Part shown: one piece after another, positions 1-5,685 of the stretch
How positions within the stretch are numbered: the stretch's first letter is position 1
Layout: every line of letters begins with the position of its first letter
Origin: an uncultured Paraglaciecola sp.
GTDB lineage: Bacteria; Pseudomonadota; Gammaproteobacteria; Enterobacterales; Alteromonadaceae
DNA: 7,707 bases
Reading direction: 5' to 3'
NCBI GenBank assembly: GCA_905479025.1
Contig: CAJQKX010000670.1
Location: 1 to 7,707 of the forward strand
Position numbers and translations under genes: made by a program
The notes under the pieces: generated by a model
What the model was told of the DNA's origin: nothing
The model's input: the letters and a program-made list of their open reading frames with translations, nothing else
Database searches by the model: none

Positions 1-142
1 CCCGCCTTAACACTCCAAATCCAAAATTCCGTGCTAACGCTAATAATCAGTGACTAAGTCATTTGGAAGGTTGAGTATCACAGAGGGTAAGATTTGGCGG
101 TTGTAATAGGAGTTTTTACACAGTCTGCCGACAAAGCGGTCA

Positions 143-298
143 TTAGCACTTAGAGTAATATTGGTTCATTTCGCTATTAAAACCCATCTTTAGGAACGTT
201 CTCTATCCTTCGGCCATGTGCCAAAAGCCGCCATTGGCGGTAGCTTGATAAAACTGGTTTTGATGGTCTGCAATGCGACATAGCTGACTTAAGTGATA
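143..298 (-). pseudogene. Possible broken coding fragment of unknown origin
   Basis: One minus-strand frame reads as plausible protein on both sides of a single TAG at 203-205: LSQLCRIADHQNQFYQATAN, then GGFWHMAEG, stop, then RTFLKMGFNSEMNQYYSKC and TAA at 143-145. A TGA at 299-301 bounds it upstream. The mixed, protein-like composition suggests the 3' end of a decayed gene, in the same orientation as galK and galE. I do not recognise a family, and 51 codons with an internal stop could be chance. Confidence 0.22.
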
Positions 299-381
299 TC
301 AATTTTCAACTTAAAAAAACAGATTGGCAGGAAAATTATTATATAAATTGATCACAAAAATAGGGGAAGATCAACCAGCTC

Positions 382-579
382 TTAGATGGTGTTGTCACGG
401 ATATCTGCCTCAACAAAGATGGTTTTTTTACCCGTCAAGGCTTCCACTAGTTTAAGCGACTCGTTAGAGGCATTGCACAGATTGTCCAATACGATAACTT
501 GATGATCCGTTTCCAATAATTGCAAAACCCTATGGCTGCCAATGTAACCATCGCCTCCCGTTACCAAGATAGTTTGCAT
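382..579 (-). pseudogene. galE: galE remnant: N-terminal fifth of UDP-glucose 4-epimerase
   Basis: GalE interconverts UDP-galactose and UDP-glucose. The fragment has 65 of about 338 residues: the first beta-strand and NAD-binding turn (ILVTGGDGYIGSH, Gly8/Gly11/Gly14), the VLDN motif with Asp32-Asn33, and EADIRD at 57-62, after which it stops at TAA. The base before Gly11 is changed relative to the usual TGGAGYIG (Ala to Asp at 10), a residue normally small because it packs on the dinucleotide. The SYK-type catalytic Ser, Tyr and Lys and the sugar-binding half are gone. The original translation start is preserved, with AAGGAT (594-589) nine bases before the ATG. No GalE-like sequence continues past the stop in any frame I checked, so this is a deletion, not just a nonsense mutation. 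Confidence 0.85.
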
Positions 580-720
580 TTGATTAGTATCCTTGTTGTT
601 CTAGGTTAGACATATATTGAGTACCGCAATTTAGTTTGTACATCGAGCGGTATCATCCTGGGAAGTATCCTGTTGGTGGTATGCGGGTGTCTTACGAGCA
701 TGCGCTAGGCTGGATTGCTA

Positions 721-990
721 TTACGGTGCAATTTCACCGGCACCGTCACTGGCACTGCAAATATAAACATCTTCTGTGATGCCGCTGTGCGCAAAATAAC
801 GCTGCGCAAGTAAGAGCTTAGCCCCTTCCACCATGGCGTGGGGCATCAGGGCAACAATGCAGCCACCAAAACCACCCCCCGTCATCCTTACCCCGCCATG
901 TTCACCGAGGTATCCGGCCAAAATTTCAACAATAAAGTCAATGGGAGGTACTGTTATCTCAAAGTCATAACGCATGGAGTTATGAGAAGC
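721..990 (-). pseudogene. galK: galK remnant: C-terminal quarter of galactokinase
   Basis: Galactokinase phosphorylates galactose to galactose-1-phosphate, the first step of the Leloir pathway. Only about the last 90 of roughly 380 residues remain. Similarity runs from [20 protein letters not shown] through the GHMP-kinase motif 3 [17 protein letters not shown] to [20 protein letters not shown] and a TAA stop at 721-723. The matching E. coli stretch, as I recall it, is DDFEITVPQIDTLVEI and [17 protein letters not shown]. Upstream of 990 the same frame stays open to 1023, but reads a Cys-rich, non-galK sequence (CCCCLTKC), so the open frame there is accidental. The N-terminal domain, with the substrate-binding and ATP-binding motifs, is missing, so no kinase activity is expected. 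It lies 141 nt upstream of the galE remnant in the same orientation. Confidence 0.88.
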
Positions 991-1258
991 TGCCCTGCAT
1001 TTAGTCAGGCAACAACAGCACACCGTTGCACTGACTTCATTTAAAAAAGCCTATGACTTGTTGCCGCAAAATAGCCAATACGCCTACGCCTACATCCTGT
1101 CGATGGATGGACAAGGACAGTCAAAGAAAGCCTTGAACACCCTTCAAATGATCGTCAAACGCTATGCCGACAGGCAAAACTTACTGGAACTCGGTGTTTA
1201 TTTAGCCCAAAAGAATCAAGACCGTAGTGCGTACCAGTTTTTCACTCAACAGCTGTGA
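986..1258 (+). pseudogene. 3' fragment of a tetratricopeptide-repeat protein gene
   Basis: From 986 to the TGA at 1258 the plus strand encodes 90 residues with no start codon of its own at the 5' edge and a TGA directly upstream (983-985). The first 34 or so residues fit one TPR unit, with Ala/Leu/Tyr/Pro at the usual spots ([16 protein letters not shown], then [16 protein letters not shown]). A second unit follows (ILSMDGQGQSKKALNTLQMI) and then a final helix pair ending AYQFFTQQL. A short frame from TTG at 1058 is possible but would cut the first repeat in half. The fragment begins exactly where the galK fragment on the other strand stops, so it looks like the 3' end of a longer gene cut at a deletion or rearrangement joint. 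The parent protein's function cannot be told. Confidence 0.6.
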
Positions 1259-1345
1259 GCGGCATTCAGCAAAGAACCTATATAATGCACTCGTGTATTA
1301 AGGGCTTAAGTCACGAATTTGCAGTGAGAAAAAAACATATAGACT

Positions 1346-1605
1346 TTGGTGAATGTGGGTCATGAGGTGAAGTGTGCCAGTCAAGTCCAGTTAGGCATAT
1401 TTTGGCCAGTTGGGACAGCATTAATTGTATCTATTTTATTTGGCATAATGCCGATTGATATACAGATTCTAAGTGATAACGGTTTCCTAAAACATATTAG
1501 TGGTTTTTGCAATTTGCTGCAGGTTTCTACGTAGCATCGCTCGCAGTGATAGCCACCTTTCCAAGTGAAAATATGGATGTACCAAGAGACGAGAGCCCTC
1601 TTTAA
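1346..1605 (+). pseudogene. Frameshifted fragment of a small membrane protein of unknown family
   Basis: Two frames join into one sensible sequence. The first (up to about 1507) encodes a hydrophobic segment, FWPVGTALIVSILFGI, then a polar loop (MPIDIQILSDNGFLKHI). The second (from 1507 to the TAA at 1603-1605) encodes LQFAAGFYVASLAVIATF, a second hydrophobic helix, and an acidic tail NMDVPRDESPL. The break falls in a run of five T at 1504-1508; one more T would give ISGFLQFAAGFYV across the join. This points to a one-base deletion, a sequencing error or, less likely, a -1 frameshift. The true 5' end is not clear: the open frame begins with a TTG at 1346 without a ribosome-binding site, and real homology may start only around 1400. 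I do not recognise the family. Confidence 0.45.
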
Positions 1606-1683
1606 GTTAAAAATACAGTTATCACTACAAGACAGTATCTCTCATGTTTAACACAGCATAGTGTTATTCTCCTAAATTTGTAG

Positions 1684-1721
1684 ACACCTTTTATTTAGAA
1701 ACCGAAGTAAGGTAAAGGTGT
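1684..1721. repeat. Inverted repeat ACACCTTT / AAAGGTGT with 22-nt loop
   Basis: ACACCTTT (1684-1691) and AAAGGTGT (1714-1721) are perfect 8-base complements around a 22-nt loop, in an intergenic stretch with no coding signal on either strand. TGTAGACACC just before it resembles the kind of sequence seen at ends of some insertion sequences, so it may be a solo end of a lost element. No transposase fragment next to it supports this. Confidence 0.35.
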
Positions 1722-1816
1722 TATTAATAAAAATACTCCGATGAAATTTTCCATATAGGGCATTCTCGTCGAACATCGTTGCTAAAAATCAACAAAAGCT
1801 TAGGTCAGCTATCAGG

Positions 1817-1982
1817 TGTGAGTTCAACTGGTCACTGCAACACACTGGTTAAATCGCTCTGCTGGTGTCTCATACTCTAACGTCTTTCTTGGTCTTTCGT
1901 TTAGTTGTCTGGCGACTTGGCATTATTTCAGTTGAGAATGCTCAACGTCGCCTTTCTGTCGATAAGGATAATTTCTGATTAG
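1817..1982 (-). mobile_element. IS30-family insertion sequence remnant: transposase 3' end plus terminal inverted repeat
   Basis: On the minus strand, 1982-1824 encodes the C-terminus of an IS30-family DDE transposase. It starts at LIRNYP, passes through EHSQLK and gives VARQLNERPRKTLEYETPAE, a hallmark ending of this family, then VAVTS and a TGA stop. An in-frame TAA at 1923-1925 breaks the frame within the fragment. Everything upstream (the N-terminal HTH and most of the catalytic core) is missing. The plus-strand segment starting TGTGAGTTCAACTGGTCA near 1817 resembles, from memory, the terminal repeat of IS30, which overlaps the end of the gene. So one end of the element survives and the other is lost. 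A hairpin GTTGAG-AATG-CTCAAC (1931-1946) lies inside. It cannot transpose by itself. Confidence 0.8.
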
Positions 1983-2010
1983 TATAAAGTGCAAAGAAAC
2001 ACAGTATAAA
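1981..2010. repeat. Short direct repeat AGTATAAA, 22-nt period
   Basis: AGTATAAA occurs at 1981-1988 and again at 2003-2010. The following bases are also alike (GTGCAAAG against AAGTGTAAC). The pair lies exactly where similarity to the IS30-family transposase stops. It could be a local duplication from an insertion or deletion event; with only eight bases in AT-rich DNA it may be chance. Confidence 0.25.
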
Positions 2011-2015
2011 AAGTG

Positions 2016-2067
2016 TAACCGGTTAGAGGGTGGCGACCGCGCGGGACGATGGCGCGAAGCGAAGCTT
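2016..2067. repeat. GC-rich block with nested palindromes beside the end of npr
   Basis: Between npr and the IS30 remnant, an otherwise AT-rich stretch contains a sharply GC-rich block. It opens with the perfect palindrome TAACCGGTTA (2016-2025), holds a second palindrome CCGCGCGG (2037-2044), and ends with the tandem motif GCGAAGCGAAGC followed by TTTT. The segment CGCGC-N9-GCGCG (2039-2057) could form a short hairpin. It codes for nothing I recognise. It might be a dispersed palindromic repeat of this genome or the edge of a lost mobile element. It is not a clear terminator: the strongest stem is not followed directly by a T-run on the npr strand. Confidence 0.4.
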
Positions 2068-2108
2068 TTCATTTCTACTTATAAACAAAAAGTGTTATTC
2101 AGAGCTTA

Positions 2109-2384
2109 TTATTCCTCCTCATTAAACTTAGTGACGATCAAGGTTTCTACCGCGTCCATTGCTGCTTGTGCATCTTTACCTTCACTGACGACTCGCACTT
2201 CTTTACCTTGGTGGCTTTCGAGCATCATTAAGCCAAGTACGCTGTTGGCTGAGGCTTGCTTATCGCCTTGGTGTAGCGTGATTTGTGCATCAAACTTATT
2301 GGTTAGCTGAACAAGCTGCGTGGCTGCTCTTGCGTGAAGCCCTAATTTGTTAACGATCACCAGTGTCTTTTCGAAACTAGGCAT
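2109..2384 (-). CDS. npr: NPr, nitrogen-type PTS phosphocarrier (HPr-like)
   Basis: NPr (also called PtsO) is a small cytoplasmic HPr paralogue that takes phosphate from EI-Ntr (PtsP, not in the window) and passes it to PtsN. The 91-residue product (E. coli 90) has the active-site His17 in NKLGLHARAATQLVQL and the second HPr signature around Ser48 (ASANSVLGLMMLES). The C-terminal helix ends in an acidic FNEEE. The ATG sits inside the rapZ end with a one-base overlap and no separate ribosome-binding site, so it is probably coupled to rapZ. Two tandem in-frame stops (TAA TAA) close it. It is the last gene of the cluster: no further intact gene follows, and I see no convincing intrinsic terminator beyond it. 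Confidence 0.95.
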   Translation of the reverse strand: MPSFEKTLVIVNKLGLHARAATQLVQLTNKFDAQITLHQGDKQASANSVLGLMMLESHQGKEVRVVSEGKDAQAAMDAVETLIVTKFNEEE

Positions 2385-3226
2385 CAGTTTTGTTCGCGGT
2401 GGCGAATTTGTACATCAGGGTGAGAGTTACTGAAATTTTTGGCTAACATTTCAGCAACAAAAACGGATCTATGTTGGCCGCCCGTGCAACCAATCGCTAC
2501 GGTGACATAACTGCGATTGTTGCGCTCTAAATGGGGTAACCATGTGGAAATTAAGTTTTGAATTTGCCAAATAAACTTAGTCACTATGGGTTGCGAGCCC
2601 AAAAATATCTGCACCGGTGCATCTAACCCTGTTAAGTGTTTGAGGTCCGGTTCCCAATGAGGGTTAGGTAAGAAGCGACCATCAAAAACATAATCTGCAT
2701 CTTTTGGTATGCCATGCTTAAAGCCAAAGGATTCGAATACCAAGACCAGTCTAGAACTTTTTTTACCTAAAATGCGTTCACGGACTAATTCAGCAAGCTG
2801 ATGGACCGACAGTTGGTCAGTGTCTATATACAAATCAGCACGTTCGGCAATAGGTGCGAGTAATTGGCTTTCTGCTTGGATAGCATCAGACAAAGACTTA
2901 TTTTGTTTGGATAAAGGATGCAGTCGTCTTGTTTCGCTAAAACGTCTAATCAACATGTCATCGCTGGCATCTAAATAAAGTATGGTCATATCCCAAGTGG
3001 AGGGCAGATAATCAAGAATTTCGACTAGCTCATTAGGATCTTTTGGTAAGTTACGGACATCGATGCTAACGGCCACTTGGTCGTATTCATCAACTACAGT
3101 ATGAGTGAGTGTGGGTAAAAGGTTAACTGGAATATTATCCACACAATAATAGCCAAGATCTTCTAATGAGCGCAGCACTATAGATTTACCTGAGCCAGAA
3201 CGCCCACTAATAATGATAAGTTTCAT
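2384..3226 (-). CDS. rapZ: RapZ, P-loop nucleotide-binding protein (RNase adaptor family)
   Basis: In E. coli RapZ binds the sRNAs GlmY and GlmZ and guides RNase E to GlmZ, tuning glucosamine-6-phosphate synthesis. The 280-residue product (E. coli 284) aligns without gaps to nearly the end. Walker A is GRSGSGKS at 8-15; DVRN at 56-59 lies in the Walker B-like area. The C-terminal domain keeps FESFGFKHGIP (164-174), RFLPNPHW with His190, and the phosphate-pocket-like GCTGGQHRS (246-254). Odd point: E. coli Lys270 is replaced by Pro, and the protein ends HREQN at 280, before the E. coli Lys281-Arg282-Lys283 cluster. Lys251 is Gln and residue 183 is Gly where E. coli has Val. The family assignment is firm; the sRNA role is not assured here. 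The stop overlaps the npr start (TGATG). Confidence 0.95.
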   Translation of the reverse strand: MKLIIISGRSGSGKSIVLRSLEDLGYYCVDNIPVNLLPTLTHTVVDEYDQVAVSIDVRNLPKDPNELVEILDYLPSTWDMTILYLDASDDMLIRRFSETRRLHPLSKQNKSLSDAIQAESQLLAPIAERADLYIDTDQLSVHQLAELVRERILGKKSSRLVLVFESFGFKHGIPKDADYVFDGRFLPNPHWEPDLKHLTGLDAPVQIFLGSQPIVTKFIWQIQNLISTWLPHLERNNRSYVTVAIGCTGGQHRSVFVAEMLAKNFSNSHPDVQIRHREQN

Positions 3227-3676
3227 TTATCCTAGTGCCTCAAATAACTCTTGGTCTGTTTTTGCTTGGCGCATTAGGCTTAACGTGTCCTTATTGTTTA
3301 GTTTCGTGGCAATAGCAGACAAAGTGCCTAAGTGTTCAGATGCTTTGTCTTCGGGTACTAAAATAGCAAAAAAGATATCAACAGGCGCATTGTCTATGGC
3401 GTCATAATCGATTGGTTTTTTACTGGTCAATACAATAGCCATAACATTTTCTAGTTCTTGTAGGCGACCATGTGGCAGGGCAATACCATTGCCAATGCCA
3501 GTGCTGCCCATTTTTTCTCTGCATGTCAGACTAGACAAAATAGTAGCTTGGTCAATATCAACATCAATTAAATGTTGGTTAGCAATTTGACTAATAAGTT
3601 CAAGTACTCGTTTTTTACTGGTTCCTTGAACTGCACATAAAGTACAGTCAGGATGAAGAATATCTTTTATTTCCAT
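3227..3676 (-). CDS. ptsN: PtsN, nitrogen-type PTS EIIA component (EIIA-Ntr)
   Basis: PtsN is the terminal phosphate acceptor of the PtsP-NPr-PtsN chain. It transports no sugar but regulates targets such as K+ transport and sensor kinases in E. coli. The 149-residue product is one PTS EIIA type-2 (mannitol/fructose-like) domain. The phosphorylated histidine is His69 in IGNGIALPHGRL, preceded by the hallmark REKMGSTGIGNG. Later family blocks include AIDNAPVDIFFAILVPEDKA. It is shorter than E. coli PtsN (163) because the N-terminal extension and C-terminal tail are missing; the core is complete. No strong ribosome-binding site precedes the ATG, which lies 34 nt after hpf. The TAA stop is directly followed by the rapZ ATG, fitting coupled translation. 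Confidence 0.95.
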   Translation of the reverse strand: MEIKDILHPDCTLCAVQGTSKKRVLELISQIANQHLIDVDIDQATILSSLTCREKMGSTGIGNGIALPHGRLQELENVMAIVLTSKKPIDYDAIDNAPVDIFFAILVPEDKASEHLGTLSAIATKLNNKDTLSLMRQAKTDQELFEALG

Positions 3677-3710
3677 TATGAATTCTAATTGTGGTTTATC
3701 GTTGACGCTA

Positions 3711-3998
3711 TCAATGGCGTTTAATTTTTTCCTTGTGCTTAATCACTTGGCGGTCAAGTTTATCGATTAAAGCATCTATTGCTGCATACATATCTGACTG
3801 TTCAGATGTAGCAAACACCTCTGTTCCACTGAGGTGTAAAGTGGCTTCCGCTTTTTGATTAAGCTTTTCCACATTTAATATTACATGAACATTATTTATA
3901 TGCTCAAAATGTCGTTCTAGTTTAGTAAATTTCGTATGTACGTAATCTCTTAAAGAATCTGTAATATCTACATGATGGCCGGTAAGGTTAATTTGCAT
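3711..3998 (-). CDS. hpf: HPF, short-form ribosome hibernation promoting factor
   Basis: HPF binds the 30S decoding channel in stationary phase and, in gammaproteobacteria, works with RMF to form inactive 100S ribosome dimers. The product is 95 residues, exactly the E. coli length, and matches it throughout (MQINLTGHHVDITDSLRDYV at the start; EQSDMYAAIDALIDKLDRQ near the end). It therefore belongs to the short HPF type, without the extra dimerisation domain of long HPF. The C-terminal helix is rich in Lys/Arg/His (VIKHKEKIKRH), as expected for rRNA contact. A good ribosome-binding site (GAAGGAAT) lies about 8 nt upstream of the ATG. Position between rpoN and ptsN is the standard one. Confidence 0.95.
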   Translation of the reverse strand: MQINLTGHHVDITDSLRDYVHTKFTKLERHFEHINNVHVILNVEKLNQKAEATLHLSGTEVFATSEQSDMYAAIDALIDKLDRQVIKHKEKIKRH

Positions 3999-4023
3999 AT
4001 CGCCTATTCCTTCTTCAATTCGC

Positions 4024-5517
4024 CTAAAGCAGGCTCTTACGTTGGTTAGATGGTGGGATCATGAGTGACTCCCGGTATTTTGCTATTGTTCGCCGCGCTA
4101 CCATAATGCCTTGGTCGGCCAACACCTGAGCAATTTTGCTATCGCTTAAAGGTTTACTGGGTTTTTCTGCAGCTACTAACTTTTTAATCAATGCCCTTAT
4201 TGCAGTTGATGAACATTCTCCGCCTGCATCTGTGGCTACATGGCTAGAGAAGAAGTATTTCAGCTCAAAAATACCTCTTGGTGTATGCATGTATTTTTGT
4301 GTTGTAACTCGCGAAATAGTGGATTCGTGCATATCTACCATTTCAGCGACATCGTTCAACACCATAGGTCTCATCATTTCGGGGCCATGTTCAAAAAAAC
4401 CCATTTGTTGCTGCACTATGCAGTTAGACACTTTAAGAAGAGTTTCGTTGCGGCTTTCAACACTTTTAATAAACCACTTTGCCTCTTGTAAATGTGAACG
4501 AATAAATTGACTGTCTGAAGTGTTCTTAACACTTTTGCTCATCGCTGCATATTGCTGATTGACGTTGAGTTTAGGAAGGCTATCTGGGTTAAGTTCTACT
4601 TTCCATCGGCCATTTTTCTTAGAAACAGATACATCAGGGATAACGTAATCTGATTCACCTGTGACTATGGCAGTACCTGGCCTAGGATTAAGGGTTTGCA
4701 ACAGACGCATGGCTTCCCGCAACTCTTCTTCTTTGAGACGAGTTTTTCGCATTAGAGTACGATAGTCTTTACTGCCTATCAGATCGCAGTAATCAGTAAT
4801 CAACAACTTGGCTTCTTCTAACCAAGGTGTATCTGATGCAAACTGCCGTAATTGGATTAGTAAACATTCTTGGGCGCTGCGAGCGCCTGAGCCTATGGGA
4901 TCAAACATCTGGATGCGTTTAAGTACTACTGCAACTTCGTCCAGTTCAATCTCTTCGTCATCCATACTGGCTAGGACTTCTTCAGTGCTAATAGTCAAAT
5001 AACCGGCTTCATCGATAGAATCGATAATGGCCATAGCAATAGCAATATCGGTATCGCTAAAATGGGTTAAACGCATTTGCCAAAGCAAATGGTCTTGAAT
5101 ATTTTCTGTGGTTTCGCCTTGAAATACTTGATCATCATCGCCTGCTGATCCTGCACTGCTCATAGAGGAAGGGGCTGATGAAGCACTTAAATATTCATCC
5201 CAAGTACTGTCTAAGGGTAAATCCTCTGGTATGTCATTATTTTGCAGGGCATCGCCGCTATCGACACTATCCGCATTGACTTCAACTTGAGTGCTGTCGC
5301 TATCTTTATTATCGGCACTGTGGTTAGTTTCAAGGGCTTTTTCGCCACTACCACTGTCATCTGACTCGTTTACTTCTAACAACGGGTTAGAGTCTAAGGC
5401 TTCTTGAATTTCAGCTTGTAAATCCAAAGTAGACAATTGCAATAGCTTTATGGCTTGTTGCAGCTGCGGTGTCATTGTAAGTTGTTGGCTAAATCTTAAC
5501 TGTAAAGAGGGTTTCAT
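4024..5517 (-). CDS. rpoN: RpoN, RNA polymerase sigma-54 factor
   Basis: Sigma-54 directs RNA polymerase to -24/-12 promoters (GG/GC elements) and needs AAA+ enhancer-binding activators. The 497-residue product is slightly longer than the 477 of E. coli. Region I, residues 1-48, is Gln/Leu rich ([20 protein letters not shown]) and interacts with activators. Region II, about 49-135, is a variable, strongly acidic Ser/Asp-rich linker, which accounts for the extra length. The core-binding part of region III follows, then the helix-turn-helix (about 389-410, with [14 protein letters not shown]) that reads the -12 element. The RpoN box [10 protein letters not shown] is at 474-483 and reads the -24 element. 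A modest AAGAAG precedes the ATG. The stop is 25 nt before hpf, so hpf, ptsN, rapZ and npr are probably co-transcribed with it. Confidence 0.97.
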   Translation of the reverse strand: MKPSLQLRFSQQLTMTPQLQQAIKLLQLSTLDLQAEIQEALDSNPLLEVNESDDSGSGEKALETNHSADNKDSDSTQVEVNADSVDSGDALQNNDIPEDLPLDSTWDEYLSASSAPSSMSSAGSAGDDDQVFQGETTENIQDHLLWQMRLTHFSDTDIAIAMAIIDSIDEAGYLTISTEEVLASMDDEEIELDEVAVVLKRIQMFDPIGSGARSAQECLLIQLRQFASDTPWLEEAKLLITDYCDLIGSKDYRTLMRKTRLKEEELREAMRLLQTLNPRPGTAIVTGESDYVIPDVSVSKKNGRWKVELNPDSLPKLNVNQQYAAMSKSVKNTSDSQFIRSHLQEAKWFIKSVESRNETLLKVSNCIVQQQMGFFEHGPEMMRPMVLNDVAEMVDMHESTISRVTTQKYMHTPRGIFELKYFFSSHVATDAGGECSSTAIRALIKKLVAAEKPSKPLSDSKIAQVLADQGIMVARRTIAKYRESLMIPPSNQRKSLL

Positions 5518-5567
5518 TAACTTCTTATGTTTAATCTGTTGTTGTTATCAGACGAGATGAACTCTTC

Positions 5568-5594
5568 ATTCTAGAAATTACAGCGTGTTGTCGA
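5568..5594 (-). promoter_or_regulatory. Candidate sigma-70-type promoter for rpoN
   Basis: Within the lptB-rpoN gap the minus strand carries TCGACA (5594-5589, five of six to the -35 consensus) and TAGAAT (5573-5568, five of six to the -10 consensus), separated by 15 nt. This would give a leader of about 45 nt before the rpoN ATG. The short spacer makes it weak, and AT-rich gaps yield such matches by chance. The main support is location: this is the only long gap in the cluster, and rpoN is often transcribed on its own as well as from upstream. Confidence 0.25.
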
Positions 5595-5685
5595 AGTTAT
5601 CCCACATCAATCATAAAATACTAATCAAGTTCGCTTGCTTGACAGCTTTGCTGGAAGCTTAATATTTTAAGTAATATTCTTTTAA

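Larger units (their letters stand above)
1..2108. other. Decayed, gene-poor region with only remnants
   Basis: No intact gene is supported in this 2.1-kb stretch. Beyond the fragments listed separately, 1-142 shows nothing recognisable except GAGTTTTTACACAGTC (111-126), which faintly resembles ends of some insertion sequences. 299-381 is AT-rich and empty. 580-720 is the galK-galE spacer with only the galE ribosome-binding site. 1259-1345 holds a lone TATAAT without a matching -35. 1606-1816 holds the inverted repeat only. 1983-2108 holds the direct repeat and GC-rich block. No tRNA, rRNA or CRISPR pattern was seen. Confidence 0.7.

Noticed and set aside
610..704. Plus-strand frame reading YIERYHPGKYPVGGMRVSYE between galK and galE.
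   Set aside because: It looks protein-like, but is short, lies antisense in the gal spacer, has no start signal and matches no family I know.
838..1044. Plus-strand open frame across the galK remnant.
   Set aside because: It lies antisense to clear GalK sequence, has unlikely composition and crosses the rearrangement joint.
1281..1286. TATAAT after the TPR fragment as a promoter -10.
   Set aside because: No acceptable -35 at 16-18 nt upstream and no intact gene downstream.
2084..2108. Possible intrinsic terminator after npr (ATAACAC, five T, GTTTAT on the minus strand).
   Set aside because: The stem is short, AT-only in its outer part and needs a bulged C; the T-run is in the loop rather than after the stem.
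1983..2108. Integron attC site next to the membrane-protein and IS fragments.
   Set aside because: GGTTAG occurs, but no paired core sites or attC-like stem with the expected spacing could be found.
4136..5002. Several plus-strand open frames inside rpoN (for example 4136-4510 and 4808-5002).
   Set aside because: They are antisense to a well-conserved sigma-54 gene and show no recognisable domain; Ser/Cys-rich composition fits antisense shadows.
5626..5637. CAAG-TTCG-CTTG mini-hairpin in the lptB-rpoN gap as a terminator.
   Set aside because: A four-base stem without a following T-run is too weak, and such matches are common by chance.
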